A DNA stretch of 64,000 nucleotides, from assembly GCA_004352715.1 (NCBI GenBank), contig SCFE01000003.1, forward strand, positions 236,363 to 300,362, read 5' to 3'. The notes under the pieces were generated by a model that saw only the letters and a list, made by a program, of their open reading frames with translations, was not told where the DNA came from and ran no database searches. Origin of the DNA: Hofstenia miamia (lineage: Eukaryota; Xenacoelomorpha; Acoela). This document shows positions 36,101-51,100 of the stretch, in pieces. Made by a program: the position numbers and the translations under genes. Position 1 is the stretch's first letter. Each line of letters starts with the position of its first letter.

Positions 36101-39100
36101 TTTTGCTTTTTTCTCCTTCAATTATTTGCTTCCACTTCTTTAAGCTTATATTTTCTTGCAATTGTTCTTTATTAAATCCTCGTGATATATATATATATAT
36201 ATACCGGTATATATATATATATATATATATATAATGAAGAACCTGAAATCACGGATTTGAAAAATTACTCATAATTTTTTCAATTTTGATCAAACCGGAA
36301 GTTTTGCCATATGCCCATTGCGATTATCGAACCAAAAATTTCATCGGGACGAAATCAAATGGTACTGAAACAAGTAATATCTTCTTGCACAACTCTAACC
36401 ACTAGCTATAAGTGTTATGGAAAGATGAGAAAATTAATGGAAACTGGGGAAATATTTTTAAAATAGTTGTGGAAATGTAATGAAAATGGAAAACAATCGC
36501 ATTTCCATATGTAAGCCTTATAAATGTATGTACTTTCCGCATACAAATCATCAAATAATACTATATATTATCGCCCAATCTTAAACTAAAGACTCAATTA
36601 AAGGATTTCACTATTCGAATAGCCCAGTTAGCCTGCACTGGTGATCATATTTTTTAATGTTTTCCCAACTCAAAATATTTTCTTACTTGTATTAATCTTA
36701 AGAATAAAGAATTGATTTATAAAATTCCTTTGGATTTGCGGATGTGAACTTTTGGTAAACATGTCAGTGAAAATTAGGGATGTTTCTATTATTACGGATA
36801 TTCATTGATGAATGTTATAAATGTAAAAGCAAATTTAGCTAGAAAGGCAGGTTTCTGAAATACTCAATATTGAATGCATCCTATTGGAAATGTATATATT
36901 TTATATTCATATATACATCATTAACAAGTTAATTTTCATTTTGCTATTAGATAAGAGATTGATTTAGCAGTGGGCAGCATGCCTACTACTAGAAACATGT
37001 TTCCAAAATTTTCGTTCATTCAACATTTTGTACTAGTGCCATTATTATTCAGCGATCAATGTAATATTGTTTCTCAAATTTAAAATGTTTGTGTGAATAA
37101 TTTTGCTCTTTTCACGTTACGTTGATAATTTCGCGGCATTCTTTAGTACTGCAGTTATATTGAACTATCCTATAAAATTGGGGTTATCAATTTCGCTGTT
37201 TCAATAAACGTATCTTAAGTTTTGAAATATCTGTTATTTAGATTCTGAAACATTGATTTCTGCAACGTTAAGCGAAGAAAAAAGACTCCTTTCAGAACAA
37301 CTACAAGATCTTGAGGTAGTATTCTATTTATTACCACCCAACCTCCAGTGCAAAGATAAATCAGCTATACTATTGCCCTTACTAATTTTTCATTCTTTAA
37401 GATCTCATTCAAAGATGTTCAGCAGAAGCTCTCTGATGAAACTGGAAAAGTCGCATCGGTAAGGATGCTTTGTTTTAAGTAGAACGAAAGAAGCTTTAGA
37501 TGCATACAGTAAACTATTGGGCTTAGATTAAGACTATGCCTTTTATGTAGGACTCTGCAGTATAGCGAAAAAACCAAAACCGCGGTTTTCACTCAAAACT
37601 GAAACCGAATCGAATAGACACACTCATCTATAATGTTATTTCTAAGAAACAATACAGACTTCTTAAAACAAACGCAGACATGCTTGTCTACTTGAAGGGT
37701 CATTTTGTCTTATTTGCTTAACAAGTTAATTTAGTGTTATGAAAACATAACTTAGTGAGGTTAGTGTGGTTAGCGGTTTTGAGGTGTAAAAAAGCGAAAC
37801 CAAATTCATTTTTTGGAATCCGCCTAGCACTAATTCTAAGTAACATATGTAAAAATCATAGCAAAATTAGAACAGGTTATTAGCCGTTTAATTTTAAATA
37901 TTTAGTTAAGTGAAAAATTGAAGAAGAAACAATCGAGTTTTGTTTCCCTGCAGGAAGAAAAAGAACATTTGTATTTGGATAATGAACGTTTGCAAGCGGA
38001 AATCAAAGAAGCTAAGATCCAGGAATGTACTGAAATTCAAGAATTGAAGCAGGAACTTAAAGATGCTCGGAAACAGTTTGAAGAAGTCAACGGAAAAAAT
38101 CTTGAGCTGCAGACAGTTGTTGATGCACTTAGAGAACAAGTATTATTTATTCTTAGAACATAAAATATTTCCATAAATCAAAAACAGCTTATAGTTTTTC
38201 CAATTTTCTCCGAATGTATGACTAAAGTTTCATGTTATTAAAATTTTTTGCATAGCTTTGAAGTAATAAATGGGACAGATTTTCATTTAATCAACGTTTA
38301 TTACTTTATGTTGTTACATTGTTAATTATTAACTAAATTTCATTCCTAATCAGAAGTTGAAACAGATCATGATTTTGTGACTCGTGACTTGGCCGAACTT
38401 TACTGTGTGATCCGGTACCCGCGTTTGCTAATTTATCATCTCATATGTAATTCAATTTCTATTAAGCGATAAGTTTCTTGCAAAATATTGAATCAAGGTT
38501 TATCATAAACCATGTCATTATTCTGTGTGGTACAATTCAAATCAAACTGAACATTTGTCAGATTGAAGTCATACACCACATTTGACGTTATCTTCCCAGA
38601 TTTGTGGTTTCATTCTGATGTCCAACGCCATCAAAGCGAACATTTGAAAGTATACTGGCAATCCTATTGCCCCCATATTTGGGGTTGAAGTTCTATTGAA
38701 CTTTTCAGCAAATAAATCATTATGTATGTCAATACTTGATTGGTTTTTCACACATCACTTCTTCACTTAATTTCGGAGATCTATTGCAAGTTTACTTCCC
38801 AATATAAAAATCTAATTATCATGGTATGTGTTGATCCACTCCAGATGACACCAAAGTTAAATATTGAAAGTATATTATTTTTCCACAATAGAAAATTGAG
38901 TAAAACCTCTGCTGATAAGTCGCACATGACAACATTGTTTCAAAGTTGGCTTTTGATTTCCAATAGTCAGGAAATATATTCAAGTTTCTTGTTCCGCAGT
39001 TTCAACTGTGATTTATTGACGTTTTGTAGCTGCATCTTAACCATCCGATTGAAATCACTGTCATATTTGGTCTTCAAGAATGTATAAGACTTGTTTTCAA

Positions 39101-42100
39101 ATGCAGTCCTAGAAGTAGGATTAGTGTTACCGCATAAAAAGAATATAGGCCTTATTTAACAAAACCGCAATCGGCAGGATTGTAAGGTGTTGTTCTGCTT
39201 GTCGCAATACCACGAGAATGAAGAAAGCGTTGTAATTCACCTGATCAGAATGAATATAAGATGGCATACCAAAAAGTGAAAACAGCTGAACAAGACATTG
39301 TATAAATGTATTCGTATTTATATTCGGACAGGGAAATGCAAAAGGAAAACGTGAATATTCGTCTATTACGGTGAGTAAGTATTTATTTGTAGCGGCTGAT
39401 GGTAAAGGTCCTTTGAAATCTAAACTAAGGCGCTCAAACGGCTGAGTTGCTTTAATGAGTTGACTTTCCAGAGGTCGATAAAACGGAGGTTTGAGTTTTG
39501 CACATACTGAGCACTTACTAATCATATCTTTGATTTCATTCAATGAGTATGGTAATTTTTTAGAACGAACAAAATGATGCATTCTTCTGATTCCTGGGTG
39601 GCACAAAGAACTATGAATATTTTTAGTGTATTGCAATCAAATGAGGCAGAACAAATTCTAGACAGTGCATCAGCTGTTACGTTTTCTGCGCCACGCCTGT
39701 ATATAATATCATAGGAATAACAAGACAGTTCGGTCCGTAAACGCTTAATTTTATCATTTTTAATTTTTCCAAATTTATTCCTGTTTAACATAAATGAAAT
39801 TGCTTTCTCATCCTTAAGAGTGAAGTGCCTTCCAGTTAGATAATGTCTCCATTTTCTAATAGCTTCAACACTTGCGTAAGCTTCCTTTTCTACAGCACTA
39901 TGGTGTCGCTCGCCTACTGATAGAGCTCTTGAAAAGAAAGCCACCGGACGACCAACTTGATTTAATGCTGCAGCAATGGAATAATCTGATGCGTCCGTCT
40001 TCCATATTGCACATCCCCAGGTCTAGGTTTCTGTAGGCATCCGTGATGCTTGGACAGCCCTGGGTTATGCATGCTTTTTCGAAAATGAATGCACAGTGGT
40101 CGTAGTATACTGAAATAGATTCTGCGGGACCAAGAGTAGTGTTCATTCTTCCAAATGTGTTTAGAACCTGGATTGAGTGATTGCCAGCAAGTATCGAGTA
40201 AGAACCAATATCGTTGGCTGCGCCTCTAGTGAATATGCGGTTTTCTTCGTCTTTTGGGGTTGGGTAGACAGTTAGCTCTCTTCTGAGCAGTTTAAGGAAA
40301 ACTGAGTTAACGGCAGTTTCGTCACTTTCCAGGATGTGGATGGGATACTCTGAGTATAGCATGTAGGATTTTTCCCGCTTGGGCATTGAGACGATCAATG
40401 TCGTTACTTAAAATGCCTCTACTATAGGCATACCTTTCCTCTTGTGTAGGCATCGTATCCGAGGTCAGGATCCCTGATAAACAACCCTTCGACCACCATG
40501 TCAAAAGTGCCTAACTTGAAGTTTCTAGAGAGGTTTTCTTCCCTGCAAAATGTGTTTTTCTTCAGATCCGGGTTTGAATCGTAAAAGCAGTTAGATAGTA
40601 AATGATCATAATTTCAGCCTGTAAGCGGTCAAGTTGACAGATTTCTTTAACGTAGTCGTAAAAGTTGTCTTCTACTTCGCAGCACTTTAACCACTTTTTC
40701 TTAAGCTCGACTGACCTAGCATCCTTCGACTGGTGTCTTCTCTTTGTGGTCGTGAAACTCGTACTGCATTAGATGGTAAGCTATCTTCATAGCTCTGTGG
40801 ACACATCTAAGGTCTGCGACCTTGCGATAGAATGAAGAGACCCAATTAATGCCCTTGGAAAATATGCCTCCCATCTCATCGTATGTAGGGCAGTTCAGCT
40901 ATCTTCACTCGAGCAGAAGTTGTAAAAAAAAGAAGTGCTGAGTCTCCTTACAACACTGACAGATTCTGTCCAGGAAAGAAAGATAGATTTTATTGTAGCC
41001 GATTAAAGGTATAAGCCCCATAACCTTGTTTTGACTAGTGAAGTCCAAGCACTTGACTAGCTTAGCATTTTCTAACTTGAATTGTGTTACCGCATAAAAA
41101 GAATATAGGCTTTATTCAACAAAAACACAACCTATGCACAACACAAGCATCCAAGGTAATGATCCAATTTACAATAATCTGTTTGCACGTTACTAACGTT
41201 ACTAGTACTAGGTAATATTATAACTGGTACAATATTACAATATCACAGTATCATGACGTAAATACGTAAATGATTCATCACAGTGGGCTCATATTTAACA
41301 GTTTTCGCTGACGTCAGTGGCCTTATTCCACATATTAGAAAGAATACAATGGCCCCACATTTTGTAGAGCAGATTATTCGCAAATTCCATTTGGTCCAAC
41401 ACAAAAATGTATTTTAAACAACTATAACATCATTCACCAAACCCACATTTATTCTGGTCACAATTTATTTTTGAATTTCCCAAATTTTGTCGTAGCTGCG
41501 TAGGCTGGAATTAAATCTACCATAGAAACAGTAAGTTGCACCGTTGTCTAATTACTCCCTCATTTTTCAATTTGTTGACAAATGGTTTCAAAGCGCGTGC
41601 ATCTTTCTTTAGATCTTCAAAATAAAATGTGTCCATGTTTACAACAGCATTAAGTCTATGGCATGCTCAATTTATCCGGATTTTTCTTGAACACAAATTG
41701 GTGCTACATCACTTGTACAAAGAGTGTCTTTTAAGTCTTGTTGATATAACATAATAGTATTTCTCAAATCCCGCAGAAATTCTAATCTCATAATTAGACT
41801 CTACTTGTCGTTTAATCGTATGTTCGCGTTGTCAGATTTAACATTTAGAACATTCCACGTATTAAAGAATAACGCTAAAAATCTGTTGTTACATTGAATT
41901 TGTTTTCTTGTAAAGTAAGGATAATTTATTATGTAGAGTATAAGAATTATACAACATTTCTAGGTTGTATCTTCTGTAGGCCTTTCTTTAAAGTATGTAT
42001 TTGTAAAACAAAGCATTCGATTAATAACCAACATTCAGCTAGCTCTTAAAACCAAACTTTAATTGAAATTTAGGACAAGAAACCGAAAATTAAAACAAAA

Positions 42101-45100
42101 ACCTTGTAACTTCAGCATGCTTTAATTCACGTATTGCGCGTATATTCGTTTGATTAGGAATCCGTATCCAGTGAATATTGATATCGAAAAATCAACATTT
42201 GATTTACAGCATATATTCCTGCGTTTCCTTTCTGAAAGAGGAGAGTGGTCCATGCACACAGCGATAGAGTGTAATTCCGTTGAATGTTCTAGCATGATCT
42301 TATTCAACTATCAACAACAAATCAATCTTTTTAACGAATAACGAGTAGTCTAGGGTAAACACCAAAAGTTTGCTCGAGTTTTTGATTTTTATGAACATTG
42401 AACGTTTAGGAATCATTTGGTAAGGGCTTGTAGTTATTATAACTTTTTAGATTGACGCAAGAAATATTGAATATCTTGAAGAAGTAAATGCAATGAAACG
42501 GAAATCAAGTGATAGAGATGAAATGCAAAAATCATTGGAATCGGAAAAGTCGTCTTTGCAAAAAATCATAAAGGATTTAAAAGAGGAAATTGGCCGTTTC
42601 GTCTCCGACAACGATGCTCTCGAATCGCACAACACTGAACTGGCAGATACTTCTGAGAATTTACGTACACAACTACTAGTAATTATTTTATTTGAATATT
42701 TACCTTGCTTTTATTTTTGTACCTATTTTAGAGTTCATGAAAATGCAATAGCTGTATCTCGCATTTTTCCGCTTCATTTACATGTTTTTATAATTGATAC
42801 TAAATCTATTATAATCAATCAAATCGAAAACAACTTAGTTAATATCTAGTAAACTGGAAATATTTAACAATTTCACTGAATGCAATCCAAATAATGAATT
42901 TTTCAAATATGAGATAAACATTAATATTACATTAAATTCTTAAATATCGCAAGCTCTGTATAAATTATTGTTTTTAAATCAGGAGGCTTGCATTGTAGAC
43001 AATTTTCTTTAAATTTAATCATATACTATATTTTGTTTTCCTTTTTAAATGATTTCTATATTTGAAGTAAATCGCTGAGGTATTGAAAAATTTCATTGTG
43101 TTAGCATTATCATATCTTTATGGAAGATATCTTGATGGAAATAGTGTTGCATTATACCCCATTGTAAGCCAATAGCGAGCTGTTACATCCGATGGGTGAG
43201 AAATGTGAGAAACTCACCCTCGGCAGATGACGACCTAGCAATGGCCGACCATCCTCCCAAAACTTCGACAAATAAGCGTACAAGAATAATGCCAGAATCA
43301 AACATTTGTATGGCTAATTATTCTTTCACGTACATTACAAACTATTTTTTAAATGTTTATTTTGAAATCAAATATGTTGTATTATTCAGATCATAGGTGT
43401 AAACCGGTGAGGAAATTGTTAGCCCGAGCCAACCGAAAACGGTCTACCGGTTTTGGATCGGCATATTATTTCAATTTTATTTTGCTAAATACATGTGAGA
43501 ATAAAATAATATCAATATATACATATACATATCAGTTTCAATGTATTTCATTGTATATGTAATTGTAAAAAAATAAAGGATAATACCTCAAGGATTTGGT
43601 CTATCACGGGTTGTTTTTGGAACGTAATCTCCTCGAAAAAATAAGGGTTTACTGTACCACAACTTTTTGAGCAATAGTGAACTTTGAAAAAAAGTTGTGG
43701 GATACCGAATCATAAATCGTGAATTGAAATAACAGGTTTCTGATGCAGAAATAATACATGCTGTCAGAATTGACTGCATCCGTTGTATTAGGGCAGATGA
43801 AATAAATAGCCTATGAATAATTTTTGTTTAATTTTTGTTTACCGGAGGTTATTTGAGTAAGCAACTCACAATTTTTGTAAGAGTCGTAAGAATTCTGTTG
43901 TTTCTGGCAATTAATTGAACATAAATTTTTCATTCCTTTTATGAAATTTTTTTGGCAATTGAGCTTTTTAAGTAATATTAATTGTAAAACATTTCTTAGG
44001 AAAAAGAAAGTGAAATAGAAAAACTTAACGACAGCTTATTTCACATTCAAGCCAAAGTGTCGGAAAGCGAGGGTCGTGCAGTTGTTGCAGAGAAAGTATG
44101 TATTGTCACAAATATTCTTCTTAAGCAATTATTGTTTATCTATATGTTAAATAAACTATGGTTGTTTTAGTTGGCTGAAAAACGTAAAGCTATGATGGAC
44201 GATGTAAATACTGAATCTCAAAGGCTCCTGCAATCTTTTCAAAGCGAAAGAGATGTTCTTTTAGCCAAATACAATGCAACTGTTTCTAAATGCAACGACC
44301 TAACTTCTTCTTTAGAAGAAAATAATCAAGAGTTGGCTGTTAAAACGAAAAAACTCGAAGACCTTGCACGAGAATTAGAAAATGAATCCCAACATAAGGT
44401 TAATACGAATTGCATTCGTCTCATTCTTGCTTGATTTTTAGGAGGAATTAGTGGTATCATTGGATGCTTGTTCTAAAATTAGAGATGAGCTAGAATCACA
44501 GTTAGCAAATCAAATTCAATCACTGAAAAATCAGCATTCAGAATCACTAAATGTAAGCATATTGCATATTTGCAATGCCAAGTTGAAACTATTTTTAAAT
44601 CGTAGCCCAGCCCCACTAAAGATTCTTATAAAAAAATATATCTAAATATTTGAAGGGAGTACAAATTTCCATATTTTAAAACGATTGATCCTTAATATTA
44701 AGTTTCATATATATATATATATATATATAAATTAATTAAAAATTTGCTACGAACGTATCAAGCATAATATCAATTTAGAAATGATAATAATGCTATCTAG
44801 ATTTGCTATGCATTCGCTTAATAAATCAACAAAGACTAAGGGCCCGTTAACATGAATTTTGTTAAAGATTTATTCGTACCATCGCCACGCGTGATGAAAT
44901 CAATCTACGTGAAAATAATTGCTTTTCGTGGGGCCTTTTGCGAAGTGATAGATGAAATTTTGGATACGTCATTTTTTCTGTAATATAGACGTCTTAGCAA
45001 TATCATTTCATATGATGCAATTTGTACTGACGGCACATTCTAATTCTAATTTTACTGTATCGATTCGGTCGTCAACTAATGGTTGTCTGATTTTCCTGCT

Positions 45101-48100
45101 GCACGATCCTTACCTAGATAGTTGTTCACTGCATTGAATTTCCTAATCGCAGATGAAACAGCTGTGTTGAATAATAGCAGGTACAAGGCGCGCAATGCCT
45201 GTCTGTGCAAATCCATTCCGATAAGCTGAAAAGAGCAACATTAATATATTCTTTTGTGTATAAACAAGCCCCAGCCAACTCTGCCAAAAGCAAAGTATTA
45301 TTGAATCAAGTGAATGTATAGTTTTGAATAAAAGAACTTTGCTTTTTGTGATGACACACTGTTTTCATTGTACAGATGTTAGCTATATAAAATTTTAGAA
45401 TCGTTGTTCCTAAATATTTTCATATCAGTTCATACTTTTCGCTATACATGTTAATTTCTATAAATATTTTATACAATTTCTTTTTAGGCCCATGTAGAAA
45501 AAATAAAACTCGTGGAGCAGTCTCTTTCAGAAAAGTCATTGCTCTTAGAAAAATCTCAGGAACGCATTATTGAGTTGGAGCAAGATGTTCTCGACAAGGT
45601 ATTTTTATTCCAATTGCTTGAAGCGCAGTGAAACTTTAATGAAACAAGTTTGTCTATTTGCCTTTTTATTATATACATAGAATTATTTTTATCATAATAT
45701 TGAACTTTGGTGTAGTTAAGTTCGTTGTATAGTTTTTATTTCATTAATAGGTACTACCCGGAACAGTATTTTGTTTTTAATGAAAAGTGCCTAGTACTTT
45801 AGCGGATACGATGGCGTCTTTATAAGCAAGAGTTGTTTGGAGCTTGGCCCAGAATTGCTTTTAAAAATGGCAAAATTTTGCGATTTTAGCTTAGACAATT
45901 GTTTGGCTGAAATAAATCACGTACTTTAACTAAAAAAACTAGAGAAGTCATAATTGACATCTTGAATGGTATTGTTGACTACATTGGTCCTAATGACATT
46001 AATCTGATGTAAATTCATTCAATAAAATTTTTGCTGTTAAAATTACATATCGCAAATTTAGCCGGAAAAATGCTAGCCTACTTGATTGCTTAGCAATTGC
46101 TTAATTTTTTGCTGGTCTCTGGGCTAAGATTGCTTTTAGACGTTGCTTATAATAAACTGAGTGTACTAAATTTCGTGAACTTCTCTTACTTTTAAACTTA
46201 TAAATTGGAATTCTGAGGGCGATTACTTATAAATTTTCAAGTATTGCATCATTGCGTAGAATATCATACTAAAACATGAAGTCATTTTATTGTGCTCACG
46301 CCTAAACAATCAGTTTTGTGTTAAAGAACTTTGCTTTGCAACCGTTTAACATTGATATCTGTAGAACATGTCGACATTTCTACGTATTGTGTTTCACTTT
46401 ACATAACTACAAGAACTACAAGAGCAAAAGTATTTTCCAACAGAGGTAGACATGGGCTTGGCTGCGCTTGGGCCTATGCATTTCAAAAAATATGCCTAAA
46501 TTTCAAAAATGACTTGCTATTACGCTGAATGCCATATATTTTTAAAACAATGTGTTAAAAAGGTTGCATTTTAAAATTTAACATTAGTATCATATACTCT
46601 TCTAAATTTCAGTTTGTTTTAAATTTCAGTATGTGGATTTTATTAGCGTCTTACAAACTGAAAAATGATCTGATATATTTGGTAAGGATCATAAAATGCG
46701 CCTAAAATGAGGCGAATTAGAATTAATTTATATGAAGCGGGTCGAGCTTGGCCCTCATTTTTCGGCCCATATCTATCTCTGATTGACTACTGTAATTAAC
46801 ACAATCATTGGATTACTTCTAGAAATTATTGTACAGGTACTTTTTGCAATTGATGCTAGATCAGATTTGGTAATGAGGCGAAACTTTTAAGCACGACTAG
46901 GCTCAGATCGATTCGACTCTCCAAGCAAAATCTTTCAATTAGTATCGTTTTAGGTCGATAGCTTCTTTAAAAATCCCACACCCTCGCAGAATGATTACAT
47001 AGTTCTTCCAGTAACTGTATAAGCATTTAAAAATATGTCTTTAAAAAACTTAAAAACCGTATATTGCATGAAACAAATAGAAATGTAGAAAAATAAACAA
47101 GGCTCGTTGTATATCCAACGCAGTTTTGAAAGATCGTTGAAAAGCTGTGTTAGACGTAATATTGTTTAATATAAAAGTAGTAATTACGCTTCGAGTTTAA
47201 ATTTCTGGCTACATTATATTTCAACCTCGTATTTAAATCTTCATCCTTAAATTACAACTGTCATTGGGGCTGGCAGAACGTAAATATTTTAATTTTATCA
47301 TACGGTTTTTAGATAGAAGAGCGTAAAATTGCGGAGCGTAAAATTGTCGCAAAGCATAGGGACATTCAAAAACAAGCAAAGCTTGAAAAGGCAAAAGCTG
47401 ACCGCCTTGAACAAAAACTGCAGGAAATACTGTCAAATGAAAAGCTACCTTCAGGTTTGTTAGTTTGTTATACGTTTGTTACTTTTTGCCCAATTACTAA
47501 TTTGTAAAATAGTTTGCATTTACATTATGCATTAAAAGATCACTTTTTCCTTAGTGTTACTAATATGAAACACTGAATATGTTTTCTCAGTGAGAAGAAA
47601 GTATTGCGCAATCAATCGAGAGAAACATTTTATAGCATGTTTTACCGATGAGAGTTAATGGATAACATATAATTTTGTCATTTTTTACAGTTTAAATATG
47701 GCTAAGTTTTGTAAATATTTATTTTAATTTTATTAATGAACAAAATTGGAAGATATTTGTTGTTAAACGTTTTATAATCCATATAGGTTTTTTGGAAATA
47801 TCACGTTTTTATATTTTAATTTTGATATTTCATGCAATTACACATAGACACCAAAGTTGATAATATATTTGTGTTTTCGAAAGCTGCACGTATTGTGAGG
47901 GAATTAAAAGTGTGCCATTTTGAGCAGGCAAGTGTTTGAATTTCTGGTATTGCCATAATGTGATTGAGTAATTAAACCTCTAAAACTGGTCATAAATTAG
48001 CTTGGCAAAATTATATTTGTTTATTCAAGTTCAGACCTTGAATGACATAAAATTACTGTAATAGATAATGAATTAACAAAACCAAAGTAATTTTTGCAGA

Positions 48101-51100
48101 CTGTTTACTGTTGTGTAAATAGAGATTTGTCTGAGTGTGTGTATTGATAACAAGTTCCTCAAATTATATGAGCTTGAATTTAAGTTTTTGCGAATTTGAT
48201 TAGCACGCACATTAACCGTGTACAATCAAATCACTTCATTAAATAGATACTCATTGTGAGAGTAAAACAATGCAATTGTACATTTCTATAGGGAATTGTT
48301 CTTACTGTGGCCTATCTTACTTTTGGTATTCAAATTTGAAGTAATATTATTTTATAAGAATATTCTATACTAACTTTCCTAGCAGTCCTTGATATGTGTA
48401 ATCATTGAACAATAACGATATTGAATGGGAATTTAGCGCTAAAAACCATTTATGTCATGACATGGCATAGCTTTAATTCATTAAGACTTTGATTTTTCAT
48501 TATTAATATATATATGAAACATGTCTAAGAAAATTGTTCGGCTGTCAGAGTCCAATTGGTATTACCAAAGTAAAAATTGTATCTGAAATCTTTTTGATTG
48601 TCTCTGTATTATGGATTCAAGCTAAACCCAATGACTAGAGACAACTCTTTTAAAAACCAATGTACATAGGATACTTCCTATAATAGAAACACCGTATATG
48701 CTTCCCTAAAGTTTTTTTGTGTAATTTTTACAGAAAGGGGTTGGAAAGGGTTGTCTTTTAGGACGAGGTAAACCTCAAAGAATATTTCTGCCCAAATCTA
48801 AAAAGGTAGGTCGGAAATTTCTTGGGTATGTATAAATTATAGCTAAGTTTTCCGTATGCGCTATTAGTGTACTGGTAATTTATAGTCTATAAGTATAGGT
48901 AAGTGATCATTATGTAGTGAAATTTTGTATCATTTTAATTGTTTTCATTTCATGATTGTCTGAATAAATGTTTTGTCTTATAAATCGGTCAAGACAATGC
49001 TACAAGCGGTCTTATAGAACGGGTAGTCTAATAAGTGAGTACCCGCTGTAAGTTACTAGACTTTCTTTCATGTAAATATTAAAACTAGTTAGAATCGATT
49101 CTATATTTCTAACAACTCAATCAAATGCTAACTATCCAACCAATCTTTGGCACTTGTCATTTTGAAATCTTATCGAAAATAAAGTGTCGTGCGCTTACTT
49201 TCTACGTTTCTCTCCATTTGACTTATTTTTGCACCTCCCCATGTTAGAGGGCGCTTCTGAAGTCTCAGAGGTACCATCGTGTATTGAAGCGTGTCTTTAT
49301 TTGTTACCATCTACTAAATTTAGCTCTTAACTCAAATATTTCGATCTTCTGTAAAATATAGGTGTGTGGATTTTGGTATTTGTTCATCTTACTCCAAGCA
49401 TTAGGCCAGGAGCGTATCTGGACGTCTCTGATGGGGGCATATTAATTGCATTGCACATTCCCCCCCCCAAACTGTTGTAAAAAAATTAATGCGATACTTT
49501 ATTCTTAGGCAAAAAAATCCATTTTCAAATCAATTTTTTTAAAAATGTAAGTTTTTTGCTATAAATGACATTTTGTAATCACTTTTTTAAGTTTGAAAGA
49601 GTTCTGCAGCCTTGTCGAATTTCTTCTTTTGATTATTCTGTGATCTGTTATAGAACAGCAAATTACATCATACTGAAATTAAAATAGATTATGTGCTTTG
49701 CACATATGTGGCAAATATTTCGGGGTCCATTCGTAACAATGCTTTTATACTTTTTAAGTCATTGAATTTTCCAGTTTAACGTGATAGTCCTTCTAATTAT
49801 CTTGGTTTGCAGTATTTTATTACTCTTAAGAATGGTAATGAGGATTGTTGTTGGAGCAATTGATAGATTATTACTATGAATAGAATTACATTGCAAACCG
49901 AAATTTAAAATACGAAAGAAGGATTCATTCTAAATATTTGCTAATTTCTACTCCATCTATGATCGATATCTATATAGATATTGTTAAAACCCATGTTCTG
50001 TGTAGTTCACGGCAATGGCCGTGGTGTAGTTTTATAGTGCAATTTTGTAATGCCTGCAAATAATCGCAGCAAAGGGAACAAAGTGTGAATATTTTACTGT
50101 TCGTTTTGTTTACACAATTAATTAATTGATGTTCTGCTATTTAAATTGGAACAACTAAACAACGACGAGGGAACTTTATTAAATAATTCGTTGGTAAAAA
50201 TCTAATTTCATTGCATTTTTTTCAGTATACGATATCAAATTTTAAAATTCAACTGGTTTTTTGGCTTAGATAGAAACTTTTAAGCAAAACAGGCAATTCT
50301 TTATAATTGTGTTGGATTAAAAGTGAGTTTCCTTTATGTAATTTATATAATAATAAAGTGGCACATATCTACTGCCACTTTAGATGCCACCTATACTTGA
50401 AAACTCTATGCTATTTGTTTCTTTATGCTGATATTTTGAATTTAGTTATTTGCAGAATCTTAACTTTCTTCATGTTTAGGCTATGATGACTCGTATTTAA
50501 GTGTGAGATCCCCGGCAAATGTAGATTCGATGAGTGTTTCATCATTTGGCGGGAATAATCCCTTAACTCCTCCACCTAGTGAATCCTTATCAAGTGATGA
50601 AACGTCTGGCCTACTGCAAAGAATTACTCATTTGCAAGAGGAAAAATGGCTGCTGGAAGAAAAAGTTTCGCATCTCGAAACCAGCTGTGCCGGGCTTACT
50701 GAAGATGTACTCGCCAAGGAACGCATTATTCAGTCTTACCTTGTTCAGAAAGGCCACATAGGTAGTTATCTTCAACTTTTGCATTGAATTTCTTCAATAC
50801 TTTTTATCTTCTAATTTATTTTTTACAAGTTATCCTTTGTTTCTTGAAAATGAGTGTTTGGTAGTTACTAGTTATATCATATGCAGTCAAACATAGTAGT
50901 TTGCAAACATTGCCCACCGTTTTCAATCGAAGTGCTATGTAACATTATCATTTTATTCTCAATTGGAGTTAAAAGGTCTTTTTCGGGCATGTCATTTTTA
51001 CTTTTCAATGTAAAATTCTGGATGTTTTATAATGCTGTATTCAAGACTTTATTCAGTGATCTTTTAGAAAAGTTTTCTCAACCCAAACCTCCTGAGGAAC

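Larger units (their letters stand above)
39125..41332 (-). mobile_element. Ty3/Gypsy element with 5' LTR, RNase H, integrase, remnant 3' LTR and a foreign insert
   Basis: Minus-strand order is LTR (41332-41085), about 1.07 kb of unrelated sequence, RNase H, integrase and the last bases of the 3' LTR (39125). The sequence TGTTACCGCATAAAAAGAAT starts both at 39125 and at 41085, which are the LTR outer and inner ends. ATTAG flanks the element (39120-39124 and 41334-41338), one base off the CA end on the right, a likely target duplication. Gag, protease and reverse transcriptase are absent, and most of the 3' LTR is deleted into integrase. Confidence 0.82.

Noticed and set aside
37549-37813. Possible hAT-like unit (CTCTGCAGTATAGCG and an AACCGCGGTT palindrome)
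   Set aside because: Suggestive start, but the right end does not give a convincing inverted repeat and no 8-base duplication was found.
43196-43562. ORFs in GRIPAP1 intron 10
   Set aside because: No domain, no splice-compatible continuation, and the flanking exons join without them.
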